DNA of 64,000 nucleotides from Chamaea fasciata (lineage: Eukaryota; Chordata; Aves; Passeriformes; Sylviidae): positions 6,708,945 through 6,772,944 of the forward strand of contig JARCOQ010000017.1 of the NCBI GenBank assembly GCA_029207755.1, given 5' to 3'. Below are positions 26,186 to 37,710 of the stretch, piece after piece. Below the pieces are notes generated by a model. It was not told the DNA's origin, made no database searches, and saw nothing but the letters and a program-made list of their open reading frames with translations. Numbering within the stretch: position 1 is the stretch's first letter; every line of letters starts with the position of its first letter. Made by a program: the position numbers and the translations under genes.

Positions 26186-27976
26186 GCTTGACTCCTGCCA
26201 CCATGGCACAACAGCTGGCAAATCTGCATCCTCTTCCTCACTGCCATAATAGAGGGGATGCTTCCCATCACCTCACTATCCACATCTGAGGAGATGGGAT
26301 GGCATGGGATGGCATGGGAATGTGTGTTCTCCAAAAATATCCCGTTCAGATTGACAGGGGCCAGGAAGGCTGAGCAGAAGGAATGTGGGGGTAAGCAATG
26401 TGGGTGTTAGAAGGATGCCTGTGAAACATGCAGGTACTGCCTGGCCTCCATGCACCAGCCCTGTGGAGGTACCCACCTTCTCCCCATCATCCTCAAATCT
26501 GCCCAGGTGATGGCAGGGTCTGGGTACGGTATGTGCTACATCACCCATCCATCCTGCAAACACTGGCTTTTCCAAATAAACAGAATTTTTAGTGAACATG
26601 TGGAGGATTGTGCAAGCCTCGGGCTGTTGCTGCACAGCCTCTCTTGCCTTGCACCATGAGTTTTTCCCTGAGTGACTCCTCATGAGCAGAGCACAACCTT
26701 GGGCTGACATGCTGCAAACCTGCCCTTGTCCAAACCCGCTGCCGTCAGCACTTTGCTGCAGCTGCTTCCAGTGCTGCTCTAAGAGTTTTTCCTTGCAGCC
26801 TAAACCCCCACTGCTGGCTCCATCCTTCTGGCTCCAACCCACTGGGGATGGAAGGTTTCTCTTTCCCGAATACAAATATAACTGTAATCTGCTAAACCCT
26901 GCTGTTGATCCCGACTGCATCCTCCTGTCCTGAGCTTTCCTACAGTGCCTTTTATACCGGTAATAGCACCAGGCTCCTTCTCCCATCATTGTTGACTCGA
27001 CAATGAAAACTGTTTGTATTATTGTGTCCCCGAAGCTTTGCCAATAGCACATGTGTCCCGAGCTGATAGCAACAGGCTTTGGCAAGGCTGCAGCTCCATC
27101 AGATAAGAGCCTTTAACCTTATTTCTCCAGCTCGAGCGCTCCACGAAGGGCCATTCTGTCGTGAGCCTTTCCTTATCCTTCCCCTGAGCCTGCAGATCCA
27201 CGGGCTCCATGGGCCAAGAAGAGGGGTCGCTGGCGAAGGGCAGAGGTGGAGGTGTTCAGGGCAAGCAGCCTGGGAAACAGCCTCAGCTTGGGTGAGAGAA
27301 GAGCCTTGGGGGGAGATGGAAAGACAGAGCTGCTTTCCCAGGCAATTTAAGGGCCAAATGCACGGCCGTCCCTTGTCCCCTGCCTTCCTCAGGGACCCGC
27401 TCCACCCCGCCGTGCTCCACCTTGGCTCGGCTCCCGCACACAGCAGGAGCGAAGTGGAGGAGAAACGCTGGAGCCCGGAGGCCCTCGCACGCTCCCGGCT
27501 GGCCCGTGAACAAAGCCTTTCCCTTGGAGCCCTTCCCTGCCGCCTCCCTCCTGCCCCGGCCCCCTGCGCTCCGCCAGCCGCGGGGATCCCCGGCATCGGC
27601 ACAGCCCTGGGGGTCCACAGCACCCTCCTCACCCCACCCTGCATCCCTGTGCCAAATCCCTCCACGAGTGCTCCCAGCATCCCTGAGCTCCAGCTCTGCT
27701 GCTGGGGGATTTCACTGCTGCTTTCCGAGCTGCAGCACGAAGGATGCTTTGAAATCAGAAAAAGAAAGAAAATTATGCTGCCTGTGGCAAGCTTTAGAAC
27801 CTCATTTTTAGGCCAGCTTATGGGAGGGATGTCACAGTTCTTGGGGTTTTGAGCTGCAAATGCAGCACATTCCCTTTTCCTTCCCTTAATATCCCCAATG
27901 TAGCACCTAAAAGCAAAAGTTGCTCCTCTGCTGGCAAGGAGGGAATGCTCGCAGGTCCTTCTCTTTATTCTTAGTG

Positions 27977-27985
27977 TTATTATTG

Positions 27986-28029
<44 letters not shown>
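27977..28029 (+). repeat. (TTA)n microsatellite
   Basis: About 17 TTA/TTG triplets, nearly uninterrupted over the last 40 bases. Confidence 0.95.
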
Positions 28030-28030
<1 letters not shown>

Positions 28031-30934
28031 TCTCTGAGGATAGAAGCACTCTGTCAGAGATACACCCTGCCATTTGCTGAGGAGATTGTTCTCTCTAAAG
28101 GGCCTGAGGCCCATGCCCTGTACAAGACATGGAGAAACTGAGGCACAGAGCCACAGCAGCATCTACACCACCCTGAGCCAAAATTCCTCTCTTCCACCTG
28201 CATTTCCCTGTCTGTGTGAGGCGAGGTCCTCTCAGCAACATCCTCATTTTTTCTGCTAAGTGGCCAAAGCCTTGGTGAAGCACAGAGGTGGCCACGAGAT
28301 CCTGTGTGCAGTGGGGCAGGCCGCAAGCTTTAGCAAACGTTATCACTTCCAGGGATGTTGCAAAGGGCTCTCCTTCTTCCTGGGATGGTGTAGTGTTCCT
28401 CTTCTCTCAGGGGTGCTGCAAAGGTCTCCTCCTCCTCCAGGCCTGGTTGTGGTGATGCTCAGAAACCAGGCAGTCACCTTCCCATGAGCAAAAACCATCC
28501 AGTGCATAGAAAACCCAAGCAGAAAGCACTGGATTGGGGGCTGCAGGGGAAGTGGAGAGAGAAGGGAGGGGAGAGGAAAGAGGAGAAAGGGAAGAGGGGA
28601 GGATGGCACAGCCAGCAGCCATCTGCCATCTACTGCTGCCCGGTGAGGGCATGTCTCATGCTAAGTTAAACCATGGCAGGAGCCACAGCAGGTCCTGAGA
28701 ACAGCAAACCTTTTCTAGATGGAGATGTTCTGTGCTGCTGGATCAGCCGTCCCAGTGAGAGAGAGGACGGGTGACCCTTCTGCTGCCAGCTGGGGTCTTG
28801 ATGCCCACAGTGGTGCCACCACCCACTCCCTCATGTGGGTGCAGAGGTTGGGAACACACAGAACAGAGCCCTGTGAGAAAGGTGTACTCAGAGGGGAGAC
28901 TGCACTTTTCCTGGGGATCATATCATCTCCTGGGAGTCCCCAAGGCTAAGGCCATGGAGACGGGCCACGCTGGAGCTGCAAATGGCCGTGGTTCTCATGG
29001 GCATGTGTGGATGCAGGGCCACAGATGGGCAGCTCCAACCTACCCCCCAAAAAATCCAGGCTCAGAAATCCTTCTAATTGCAGTTTTCCTTTCCTCAGCA
29101 CCCAAAAAGAGGTCAGGCATCCCGAGGCAGCCAGCCTGGGCATGCAGAGGGAGCAGGATCCCAGTTCTTGGCTGCATCTCCTGCACAGACACCAGCAAGC
29201 AGCGTTTTCTGCCAACTCAAGCGATGGCAGCAGCGAATAACCCCGGCATGCCCAGGCTCTGCACAGCCCAACTGTCGGCCAGCTGCCTGTTCCTGGGAGG
29301 ATGCAGTGCCACAGGCAGGGAGCATTTTCTTGCTATAATCAAGAGAAGAAATTGTGCGGATCGGAGCAGCTGAATGGCAGCCAAATCTGCTTCTCGGCGG
29401 CTTTTCTACACTCTGTATTCATGTATTTGGCATGAGTAGCTCTGCATTGAGGTAATTCATTAATGCTCAACCAAAAATGTGTTTATGGAAGTCTTGAAAT
29501 AGTTGGTAGAAGTGTAAGACTTTCCTTCCTAAAAGCTCTCTCTGTGATGGGAACTGGGTATTAAAGCAACGAGTGCTGCTGCAATCAGCTGCCAGGGAGG
29601 CAACTCCAGGCAGTGTGTGCCCTGCGCATTCTGGCATGCTCTGATCTCTTTGTGCCGAAGCCTTTCCCGGGATTTAGTGTCCAGAAGCACCTTGGGTGGG
29701 ATTTGCAACAGTTCTGCTTGTGCTTGAGGTGTGGGGATGTCACCCCAGGTTTCACAGAGAGAAGCTTGGGGAGCAAACATAGGGTGATGTGGCTGGAAGT
29801 GCAGCACTCCAAGCTCATGGTGGGCTGTGACAGAAGGGACTGTGGCAAAGCAAAAGCAGGGGAAGGGGAAGCAGGGCAGCCCTGGGGAGGCCCAAGGTCT
29901 CTGGCCATCACCCAGGAGGTGCAGTGGCTGCACCCATGCAGAGCAAACAGCTTTTTCAGGTTAGCTGTGGGTTTCTCTGCTCGCACAATGGATATCGCTG
30001 TTGTCGTTCCAGTTATAATCCTGGATAAACAAGGCTGACCTCTGGTTATTGAAAAGAGCTGAAAATAAAGACAACTTTCTCTGCTTCCTCAGATGCTGTG
30101 TCTGATTGCCAGGCCTGGCTGACACAGCCCACACCATGCTCCCAGCTCAGCTCCTGCAGCTGTTGGGAACCTGTGGCGCGGTTGGCAGCAGGGCAGTGGC
30201 AGTGAGCACCCAGGCAGAGAGCCACTGTGGCCCAGGACACCTTCCTGCTGTCCCTTATGCCCTTCACTTGTCAGAGGGAACTGGCAGCCAAAAAAAAAGA
30301 GCACATGAGCAGAAAACTGCTGAGCCGGGCATTCCCTGTACTGGGAGTGGCACAACCGCCCACTTTCCCCCACTTGGGTGGGACTCTGGTCCTTGGCTGG
30401 GGACATGGGGGATTTGTCACCCTTGTACAGGCACATGGCTGCAGCCAGGATGCTCCTGACATGGATGCTGAACCCCAGCTGCCTTGCTCGGCACTTTCCA
30501 GCTCCGCCTGACCCACTGAACTATTTGTGCTTGAGGAAACGGGACGCTGAGCTGGGCCTTGCAGAAAGGGAGGCTCCAGTGAACACAGCATTTCCCAGCG
30601 GATGACTTCAGCCTCCCAGCAGGGCTCACAGACAGCCCCAGCCCTGAGTCCTTTGCTCTCCAGGAAGCGCCTTTCTTTGGGAAGCCTTTGTTCCAGCAAG
30701 GCTGGAGCAGCCCCAGCCCCAGGGGAGCCCACGGGACCTGCTGGCACAGGGGCACCTCTCAGGGCACTGGGGGAGCTGCCAGCCTGAGCCATGCTGCACA
30801 GGTCCCCCCAGACTGTGTGAGGAACATCCCTACTCCCCGTGGCCACCCCCAGGATCCCCATTTCCCTTGGCAGGTGTGGGTGGAGGTCACATCCATCCCA
30901 CGTGGCTGCACTGCTCCAGGTACGTCTGGTGTGG

Positions 30935-31070
30935 CCTAATGATAATTATCCACTATAATTAATAACAAATATCTTCCTGTGAAATGTCTCATTCATCCAA
31001 TTGGACATACAATGGTACCAGCCACACACTGCTGGTAATTGCATGGTAATTGATCAATTAGTGGTGTGAA
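30935..31070. promoter_or_regulatory. A/T-rich palindrome-dense candidate regulatory element
   Basis: In GC-rich surroundings this 135-bp island holds several homeodomain-type palindromes: GATAATTATC (30941-30950), CCAATTGG (30997-31004) and TAATTGATCAATTA (31047-31060). It also has two GGTAATTG copies (31034, 31046) and a SOX-type ACAATGG at 31009-31015. Function is inferred only. Confidence 0.35.
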
Positions 31071-34000
31071 CACATCTAGAGGCAAGGCTGGTCTGTGTGA
31101 GCGAGGGCAGTTCTGGGCACCAGAGGAGGGTGCAGCGCTTGCACCCAGACCCAAGGACCCATCCTGCCCCTGGCCCTGCCCTGCACCCTCTGCACAATGA
31201 GGATAAAAAGTCATTTTCCCACCACAACTTGGAGCCTGGCTACTGCTGTGCCACAAGATCCTGCCAGCATCCACCTTCCACCTCTGTTACCTGGATGCAA
31301 ATTTTGGGGACAAGTCCCGTGGATTTGGTCGCAGAGCTTCAGCCTGGGGCTCCTGCACCAACCCACAGGCAGTAGCAGCAGCAGAAATAACCACCAGGCT
31401 CAGCTGGCAACAGGCTCTTCCCTTCTTGCCATCCCCACCAGCCCCTCTTTGAGCCCTCAAATCCCCGACGCCTCTTGGGATGATCCAGGTGGTGCCGTAT
31501 CTGTTTTTAGCCGGGTGGGAGCTCGACATTGGACCCGGCTGGGAGAAATAATCGGGAGCGGGCGGGTTGGGGGCAGGGAGGGCAAATGCCTCTGGGCTGG
31601 GGAGCAGAGGCGGCCGTCCCGCCACGCTTCCTCTGCTAGGTGTGGTGCTGGGCTGCGCGGGATGCTAGGAAGGGAAGCCAGGGGCCGGGGTGGGGTCAGC
31701 CAGCTGCCAGCTCAATAAAACTGGGGAGGGAATAAAAAAAAAAATTAAAAAATACACAACTCCCGAGGCTGTGTGCTGGACTCGGGTCCAGCTTGCCTGA
31801 TTTCAAGGCCAGTGAGGAGGGCATGGGGAGAGGTCCCTCACCTGGCACGCACTAATCCTGGCTCTGCCCAGGGATGCCCAGAGCTTCCTCCCTGTGTGTG
31901 GCTGCAGATGTGGCTGGTGAGGAGCCCGTGGGTCTCCAGCACCCCACGTTCCAGCCCTGTGGGCAGCAGGATGAAAGGAAGGCTTTATCCCCCTCCCAGG
32001 AAAGCTGAGCCGGGCACAGACCCTGCAGCTTCACCCCACACCTGGCTGAGGGGGCTTTCACTGCATGGAGTGAAGCTCTGTGGTTCTGGCTGTGGGGAGA
32101 GGGAGGGGAGGAAAGGGGTGGCATTGCCCTTGAAGGTAGGCTTCTCCCGGGCTGGCTCAGGGATATTTTGGATATTTTGGGTGCTTTGTACCTGGGCATT
32201 TCTGCATCTGGGCATTTTTGTGTGCTTTGCATGTTGCAGCTCTCCTTCCCCTCTCTCTGTGCTTTACCTCCTCCAAAACCATGCCACACTCCAGGACTCT
32301 TCATACCATTCCTTTTTTTCCTCTCTATTTGTTTCCTTTTATGCAATTTTTTTTCATTTTTTTCCTTTTTTTTTTTTCCTTAATGATTTCCTAATGATGC
32401 AGAACCAACAGCAAATGCACTGCAAGACAAGGTTTGCAAACCCAGTGTGAGACTGGGTTTCATACGAGCTTGAGGGTCAAAGTGCCTGGCTTTGCTCCAT
32501 GGTCAGGAATTCTCAAACTATCCCTTGTAGCAGGGACAGCCGCACCACCCTGATCTCTGCCCTCTGCAACAGGGAGAGCATCCTGAGCCCCTGGCCATCC
32601 TGTGTGGAAGAAACTCAGGCCTGGAGTGGCTGTACAGAGCAAGTGTGGAGGACATGAGGCTCTGCTGCCCCTGGGGACATTTTGCCCCAGCTCTTAACAT
32701 CATTCCAGGGCTAGGAAAATCAGAGCTGTCCCAACGCCCACCCTGCTGTCGCTGAATGTCACCACATTCCAAATGCCAACTGATGCCACCAGGTCCAACC
32801 CCTGCTCCAGGGCAGCTCTGAGCACACCTGGAGGCCAAGGATTCTGCCAGGGCCATGGAGGAGGCCACAGAGAGGATGTCATGAGAGAATGCACCACATG
32901 CTTGGCTGAAGCCTGGGAGAAGGGAGATATCCCCACCAGCTGCCCAGACTGACTGCCCTGAAGGCTGCTCATTTCACAGGCAGCCACAGGTCCTGGCTTG
33001 AGAGTCCCCAGATCCCCCAGCACCCACATTGCTTCTCCCAGGGCAGGGGCAAAGAGCCAAAGCCTCCAGGGCCTCTGCTCTGGATGGCAGCAGGGACTGC
33101 TTCTCCTGCAAAGCAGTGCTCCAGCTCCCTCTGGATGGGGGAGAGAGGAGAGGAGACTCCTTGCAGCTGTGTGGGCTCTCCTGTGGGCTGGTGCTGATTT
33201 GCACTTTCAAATTTTTAATAAGGAGCTCCAGAAATGTGAAGGAAATCTCACCCGAAACCTCTGTTGCTCCTGGTTGATGATTGAAGAACAAGTGAGACAC
33301 GATTTTTTTAAATTCTTTTTTTTTTTTAGAGGCCTTTGTTTTGTTTAGGGTTAACAGCAGATCGGCTTGTCCAAATCACTTCCAGACACACAGAAAGCAT
33401 GGCATGCAATACCCCACGGCTGTGAGAGGCTGGAGCTGGACTCTTGCGCAACCCAGTGCCCCAAGTCTTCCTAACGCTGAGGTTCACATTTCAGGCTGGG
33501 GTCTAGGGCATGTCCGCAGCCAGAGAGGGCCTGGGGGCAGGGACCCGGAGCTGGGACATTTCTTTCAGGTCAGCTCGATTGCCCCGGGGGTTTCAGGGGC
33601 AGGCACAGTGCCCTGGTCAATCTCCTTGATTGCAAATGGATCCCGCAGAACTCATAACTCCCAGTGCCAAGGGCAGGAAGGACCTTCAGACCACCTAGCC
33701 TGGCCCTTGGCACTGCAAATCCCTGCTGGATGGCAGCCAGTTGAGCGGAGCAGTGACCTGGTGGCAGGGGATGTGCTGTCGATGGCAGCATGCTGTGGGT
33801 ACCTGGCACTGCCCAAGGCGTGCAGTGATGGCACAGCTGTGCCAGCCCCAGCAGCCCTGCGGGCTGGGCTTAGCTACGATCACCTGGCTGACACTGAACC
33901 CCCCATTCCTCAACAGTCCCTAGAAAACACAACGCTTTTCATGTCAGCGGCACTTAAACTCAAGGAGCGGTTTCTTTGCCTGACACTGAAATTCCCACAG

Positions 34001-34241
34001 AAAATTGCCGCGGGGAGAAGGCTCACCCCTGCCTTCACCCCAGGGCTGCTCCCAGCCCCGGATGGGGATTGCTGGCCAAAACACACACACGGAGTCAGTC
34101 GTAAGAAAAATAAACGCCGAGCCCTGAACATCCCTGTGCTCCTGCACACAGCCTGGCAGGCAAAGCAGAACGCTTCCCGGCCTCCGCACCGCGGGTGGTG
34201 AGGGGCGAGGGCAGGGCACAGGGAGCAGAAAAGGGGCTTGC

Positions 34242-34366
34242 AAAGAGAAGGAGAGAGAGAGAAAGAAAGGGAAGATAGGAAAGAAAGGAAAGAAAGGAAA
34301 GAAAGGAAGAGAGAAAAAGAGAGAGAAAGAGAAAAAGAAAGAGAAAAAGAAAAATAAAAAGAAAAA
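34242..34366 (+). repeat. Polypurine tract (GGAAA/GAGA-rich) upstream of SOX18
   Basis: About 125 nearly pure purine bases, with units such as GGAAAGAAA and GAGAAAAAGA, about 200 bp upstream of the putative SOX18 CCAAT box. Such tracts can form triplex (H-DNA) structure. Confidence 0.85.
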
Positions 34367-34468
34367 TTTATCAACCCTTCTCCTTGGACAGAAAGGAATG
34401 GAGCAGCAGCTTCCACACCGGTCCCAGCTCGGCCCTCCCCGGGTGGCTCTTCCTGCTGGTGCCTGGGG

Positions 34469-34562
34469 ACGCCCCCCTTCCCTCCTCCTCCTCCCCCTCA
34501 TCTCCTCCTTCTCCTCCTCCCCCTCATCTCCTCCTCCTCTCCCTCTCCTCCTCCCCTCGCCC
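34469..34562 (+). repeat. Polypyrimidine tract (CTCCTCC) at the SOX18 promoter
   Basis: Nearly pure C/T sequence of CTC/CTCC units, with an internal near-duplication around CCCCCTCATCTCCTCC. It abuts the CCAAT/TATA-like elements. Confidence 0.85.
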
Positions 34563-34563
34563 C

Positions 34564-34591
34564 GCTGATTGGTCCAGCCCGGCTATATTTT
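34564..34591 (+). promoter_or_regulatory. SOX18: SOX18 core promoter: inverted CCAAT box and TATA-like element
   Basis: CTGATTGGT at 34564-34572 is an inverted CCAAT box (NF-Y type) and CTATATTTT at 34583-34591 is a TATA-like sequence. This predicts transcription starting around 34610-34625 and a 5' UTR of about 230 nt before the ATG at 34851. The 5' UTR is A-rich at 34637-34700. Confidence 0.55.
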
Positions 34592-34850
34592 GCCCCTTCC
34601 AGCCCAGCATCATCCCAAAAGTTTTTTTTGGGGGGAAAGGGGGAAAAAAATAAAAAAAGATAGGAAAAAAAAAAAAAAAAAGAAAAGAAACCAAAACAAA
34701 CGCAGGCGAGCCCGAGTCCCCCGAAGGCAGGCGAGCGAGGCGAACTGCGGGCGGCTGCTCGGCGGTGCTGGACCCGGTGGGACGCGGCAGGAATCCCGAT
34801 TCTCTCTCCGGCACCCGGTCGGGTCGGACACAAAGTGCTGTCCAGCTGGA

Positions 34851-37710
34851 ATGAATATATCTGAGTCTAACTACTGCCGAGAGGAGATATCGCAACCCCG
34901 GGGCGACTGTTCATGGGTCACCGCCGCCGTGCCGGCCGCTGAGCCCGGGCTCGCCTTCCCGCGCCCCCCGGGAGCCGCCTCCCCCGCCAGCCGCACGCCC
35001 AGCCCCGAGCCCGGCTTCGCCTTCGGCCCCGGCCCCGGCGGCGCGGCCCCCGGCGCGGCCCCCAGCCGCACGCCCAGCCCCGAGCCGGGCTATGGATACA
35101 GCCCCCCGGCCGGCCGCCCCGAGGGCAAGGCCGCCGAGGATTCCCGCATCCGCCGGCCCATGAACGCCTTCATGGTCTGGGCGAAGGATGAGCGCAAGCG
35201 GCTGGCGCAGCAGAACCCCGACCTCCACAACGCCGTGCTCAGCAAGATGCTGGGTGAGCGGGAGCGGAGCGGGAGGAGGGCTGGGGGGCGCGGGGATGCC
35301 GGGTGCGGGGCTGGGGGATGCGAGAGTGTGGAGCCAAGGATGCGGGAATGCTGCGTTACGGGGCTGGGGATGCGGGGGGGGCGGGCTGGGGGTGCGGGCT
35401 GCGAGAGTACAGGGCTGTGGGATGCAGGCTTGCAGAGCTAGGGACATGGGGGTGTGGGGTTGGGGATCCCGGCTGCAAGAGTACAGGGCTGTGGGATGGG
35501 GAGGATATCGAGCTAGGGAAACAGAGATGTGGGAGTACAAGGCTGCGAATACAGGAATACAGAGGTACAAGTCTGGGGATGTGGGCTGCAAGAGTGCAGG
35601 GCTGCAGGATGCAGAGGTATAGAGCTCAGAATGTAGGGATACAGGGCTGGGGGTGTAGGGATAGGTGGGTTTGGTTCTGATAGTCTGAGGCAGTGGGATG
35701 CAGGGATACAGAGCTGGAGATGCGAACTGCTGGGGTACAAGGATTCAGGGCTGGGAGTGTGGGATGAAGCAGTACAGGGATTTGGGATGTGCGCTGTGAG
35801 AGTCCAGGGCTGTGGGATGCAGACTGCACAGATACAAGGCAGTGGGCTGTAGGATGCAAGGATGTAGGGCTCTGCTAGCCACGGTCCAAAGGTACAGGAC
35901 TGCGGGATGCAGACTGCAAGAATATGGTTTGCAGGAGCTGGGGTACAAGGATGGGGTGCTGCAGGATACAGAGTTGGGGGATACAGGGCTATGCACTGCA
36001 AGGTTAAAAAGCTGCAGGACACAAGCTTTAGGGATGTGGGATGAAGAGCTACCAGTTGAAGGTTGCAAGGATGCAGGGCTGCAGAGATGCAAGCTGAAAG
36101 GATGCAGGACTGTAGGATCAAGGGCTGTGAGATGTGGTGTTACAGGATATGGGAATATGGGGCTGTGGGCTGTGAGGATGTGAAGACACAGAGCTGCATG
36201 TACACAAGATGCAGGGAAACAGGGCTGTGGGATGCAGAGATACAGGGCTGAGGGGTACACAGCTGCAGGGATGCAGGATATGGGAATACAGGCTGCAGGA
36301 TGCGGGATGCACGACTATAGGATGCGGGATGTGGGAACACGGGAAGCAGGATATGGGTAAATGGAGCTGCAGGATGCGGGACTACGGGAAGCAGGATATG
36401 GACAGACAGAGCAGCAGGATGCAGAGACATGGGGCTGCGGGGTGTGGGGATGTGGGATTCAGGATATGGTGCTGTGAGTTTTTGGGATGGGTGATTTGGT
36501 CTTCAGAGGTGCAGGCTATGGATGCGAGATGCAGGGAAGCAGAGTCTGTGGTCTGTACCAAAGAGCAGTGGGAGGCAGAATCCCCAGCCCTGCCAAAGGG
36601 GTTTCCATTCCATGTGCCCTCATTCTCCCACAGCACCAAAGTGCTGGGCACTGCCCGAGCCTTCTTCTGGGACAAGGGAACAACCTGGTTGGGAACCCAT
36701 TCCCAGCCCTTCCTGGTGCCAGCAGTGAGTCTCCACTCAGGTGCCAAGCCATCTGCAGGAGCCCTTCAACCCTGGGCTGCCTCTCCCTGGGTGTCCCCAT
36801 GCCGTGGCCAGTGCTGGGTGGCTGAGCCACTCTCACAGAGCTTCTCTTTCCTCTTCCAGGCCAGTCGTGGAAAGCGCTGAGCGCCAGCGACAAGCGTCCC
36901 TTCGTGGAAGAGGCAGAGCGACTGCGAATCCAGCATCTCCAGGATCACCCCAACTACAAATACCGCCCAAGGAGAAAGAAGCAAGCCAAGAAAATCAAGA
37001 GGATGGAACCCAATATCCTCCTGCATAACCTTTCCCAGCCTTGCAGTGACAACTTCAGCATGAGTCACCATGGCGGCAGCCAGCCGGGCCACCCCCAGCC
37101 TCCCCCACTTAACCACTTCAGAGAACTCCACTCCATGGGGTCGGATATTGAAAACTATGGCTTGCCAACTCCTGAGATGTCTCCCTTGGATGTCTTGGAA
37201 CAGACCGAGCCGGCGTTTTTCCCTCCGCACATGCAGGATGACTGCAACATGATGCCCTTTCGCGGCTACCACCATCATCACCAGATGGAGTTTCCCCAGG
37301 AGAAGTGCATGGGGCGGGACGTGGCCGTGCCCTACACGCAGACCCCCTCACACTTGGCCGACGCCATGAGGACTCCCCATCCCTCCAGCCTTTACTACAA
37401 CCAGATGTGCTCGGGAACTCAGAACGGGCTTTCCGCCCACCTGGGCCAGCTGTCGCCCCCGCCTGAAGCCCACCACATGGAGAGCGTGGATCACTTGAAC
37501 CAAACCGAGCTCTGGACAGATGTTGACCGCAACGAGTTTGACCAGTATTTGAACATGAGCAGGACTCGTCCCGAAGCCTCGGGCCTCCCTTACCATGTCT
37601 CCCTGTCCAAAGTGACTCCTAGAAGCATCTCCTGCGAGGAGAGCAGTTTGATATCAGCCCTGTCCGATGCCAGCAGTGCTGTTTACTATAGCCCCTGCAT
37701 CACTGGTTAG
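34851..37710 (+). CDS. SOX18: SOX18, SoxF-group HMG-box transcription factor; two exons, 417 aa
   Basis: Nuclear HMG-box activator of endothelial, lymphatic and feather/hair-follicle development; binds (A/T)ACAA(T/A)G. Exons are 34851-35253 and 36860-37710; donor GTGAGC, acceptor TTCCTCTTCCAG. The intron splits the HMG box after SKML-G in phase 1, the position conserved in SoxF genes. The HMG box covers about residues 98-176 ([20 protein letters not shown] ... [13 protein letters not shown]). A proline-rich N-terminus carries two copies of SRTPSPEPG (47-55, 72-80). The C-terminal activation domain keeps the SoxF beta-catenin-type motif DRNEFDQYL (EFDQYL at 360-365) and ends [12 protein letters not shown]. 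The ATG was chosen because it starts the family-like MNISES segment and follows the promoter elements. SOX7/SOX17 are the alternatives, but the divergent position beside TCEA2 supports SOX18. Confidence 0.96.
35340..36480 (+). repeat. SOX18: Degenerate minisatellite filling the SOX18 intron
   Basis: Over 1.1 kb of imperfect tandem units of roughly 10-30 bases, built from GGGATGCAGG, GATACAGGGCTG, GGGCTGTGGGATGCAG and GGAATACAGG variants. It is strongly G-rich over C-rich on the + strand, which keeps reading frames open on both strands, but these show no coding signal. Units are diverged, so the array is old or repeatedly shuffled. Confidence 0.85.

Larger units (their letters stand above)
20501..34560. 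other. TCEA2-SOX18 intergenic interval (divergent genes)
   Basis: About 14 kb separates two divergently transcribed genes. No coding region is supported: open frames are short, lack splice-consistent family matches and follow base composition. It holds CR1 pieces, a GATA tetranucleotide and a TTA trinucleotide microsatellite, A/T-rich islands at 29390-29520 and 30935-31070 that could be conserved non-coding elements, clusters of GATA-factor motifs at 24.7-24.9 and 27.1 kb, and the purine tract before SOX18. Confidence 0.6.

Noticed and set aside
27099..28073. A 324-codon minus-strand open frame
   Set aside because: It reads through the TTA microsatellite (poly-Ile) and GC-rich DNA, has no domain, and its start is not supported.
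35303..36312. Several open frames on both strands in the SOX18 intron (up to about 220 codons)
   Set aside because: They arise from the stop-poor, G-rich minisatellite. Their translations are repetitive (GCRMQGC, LHPTALYPC) and they match no family.
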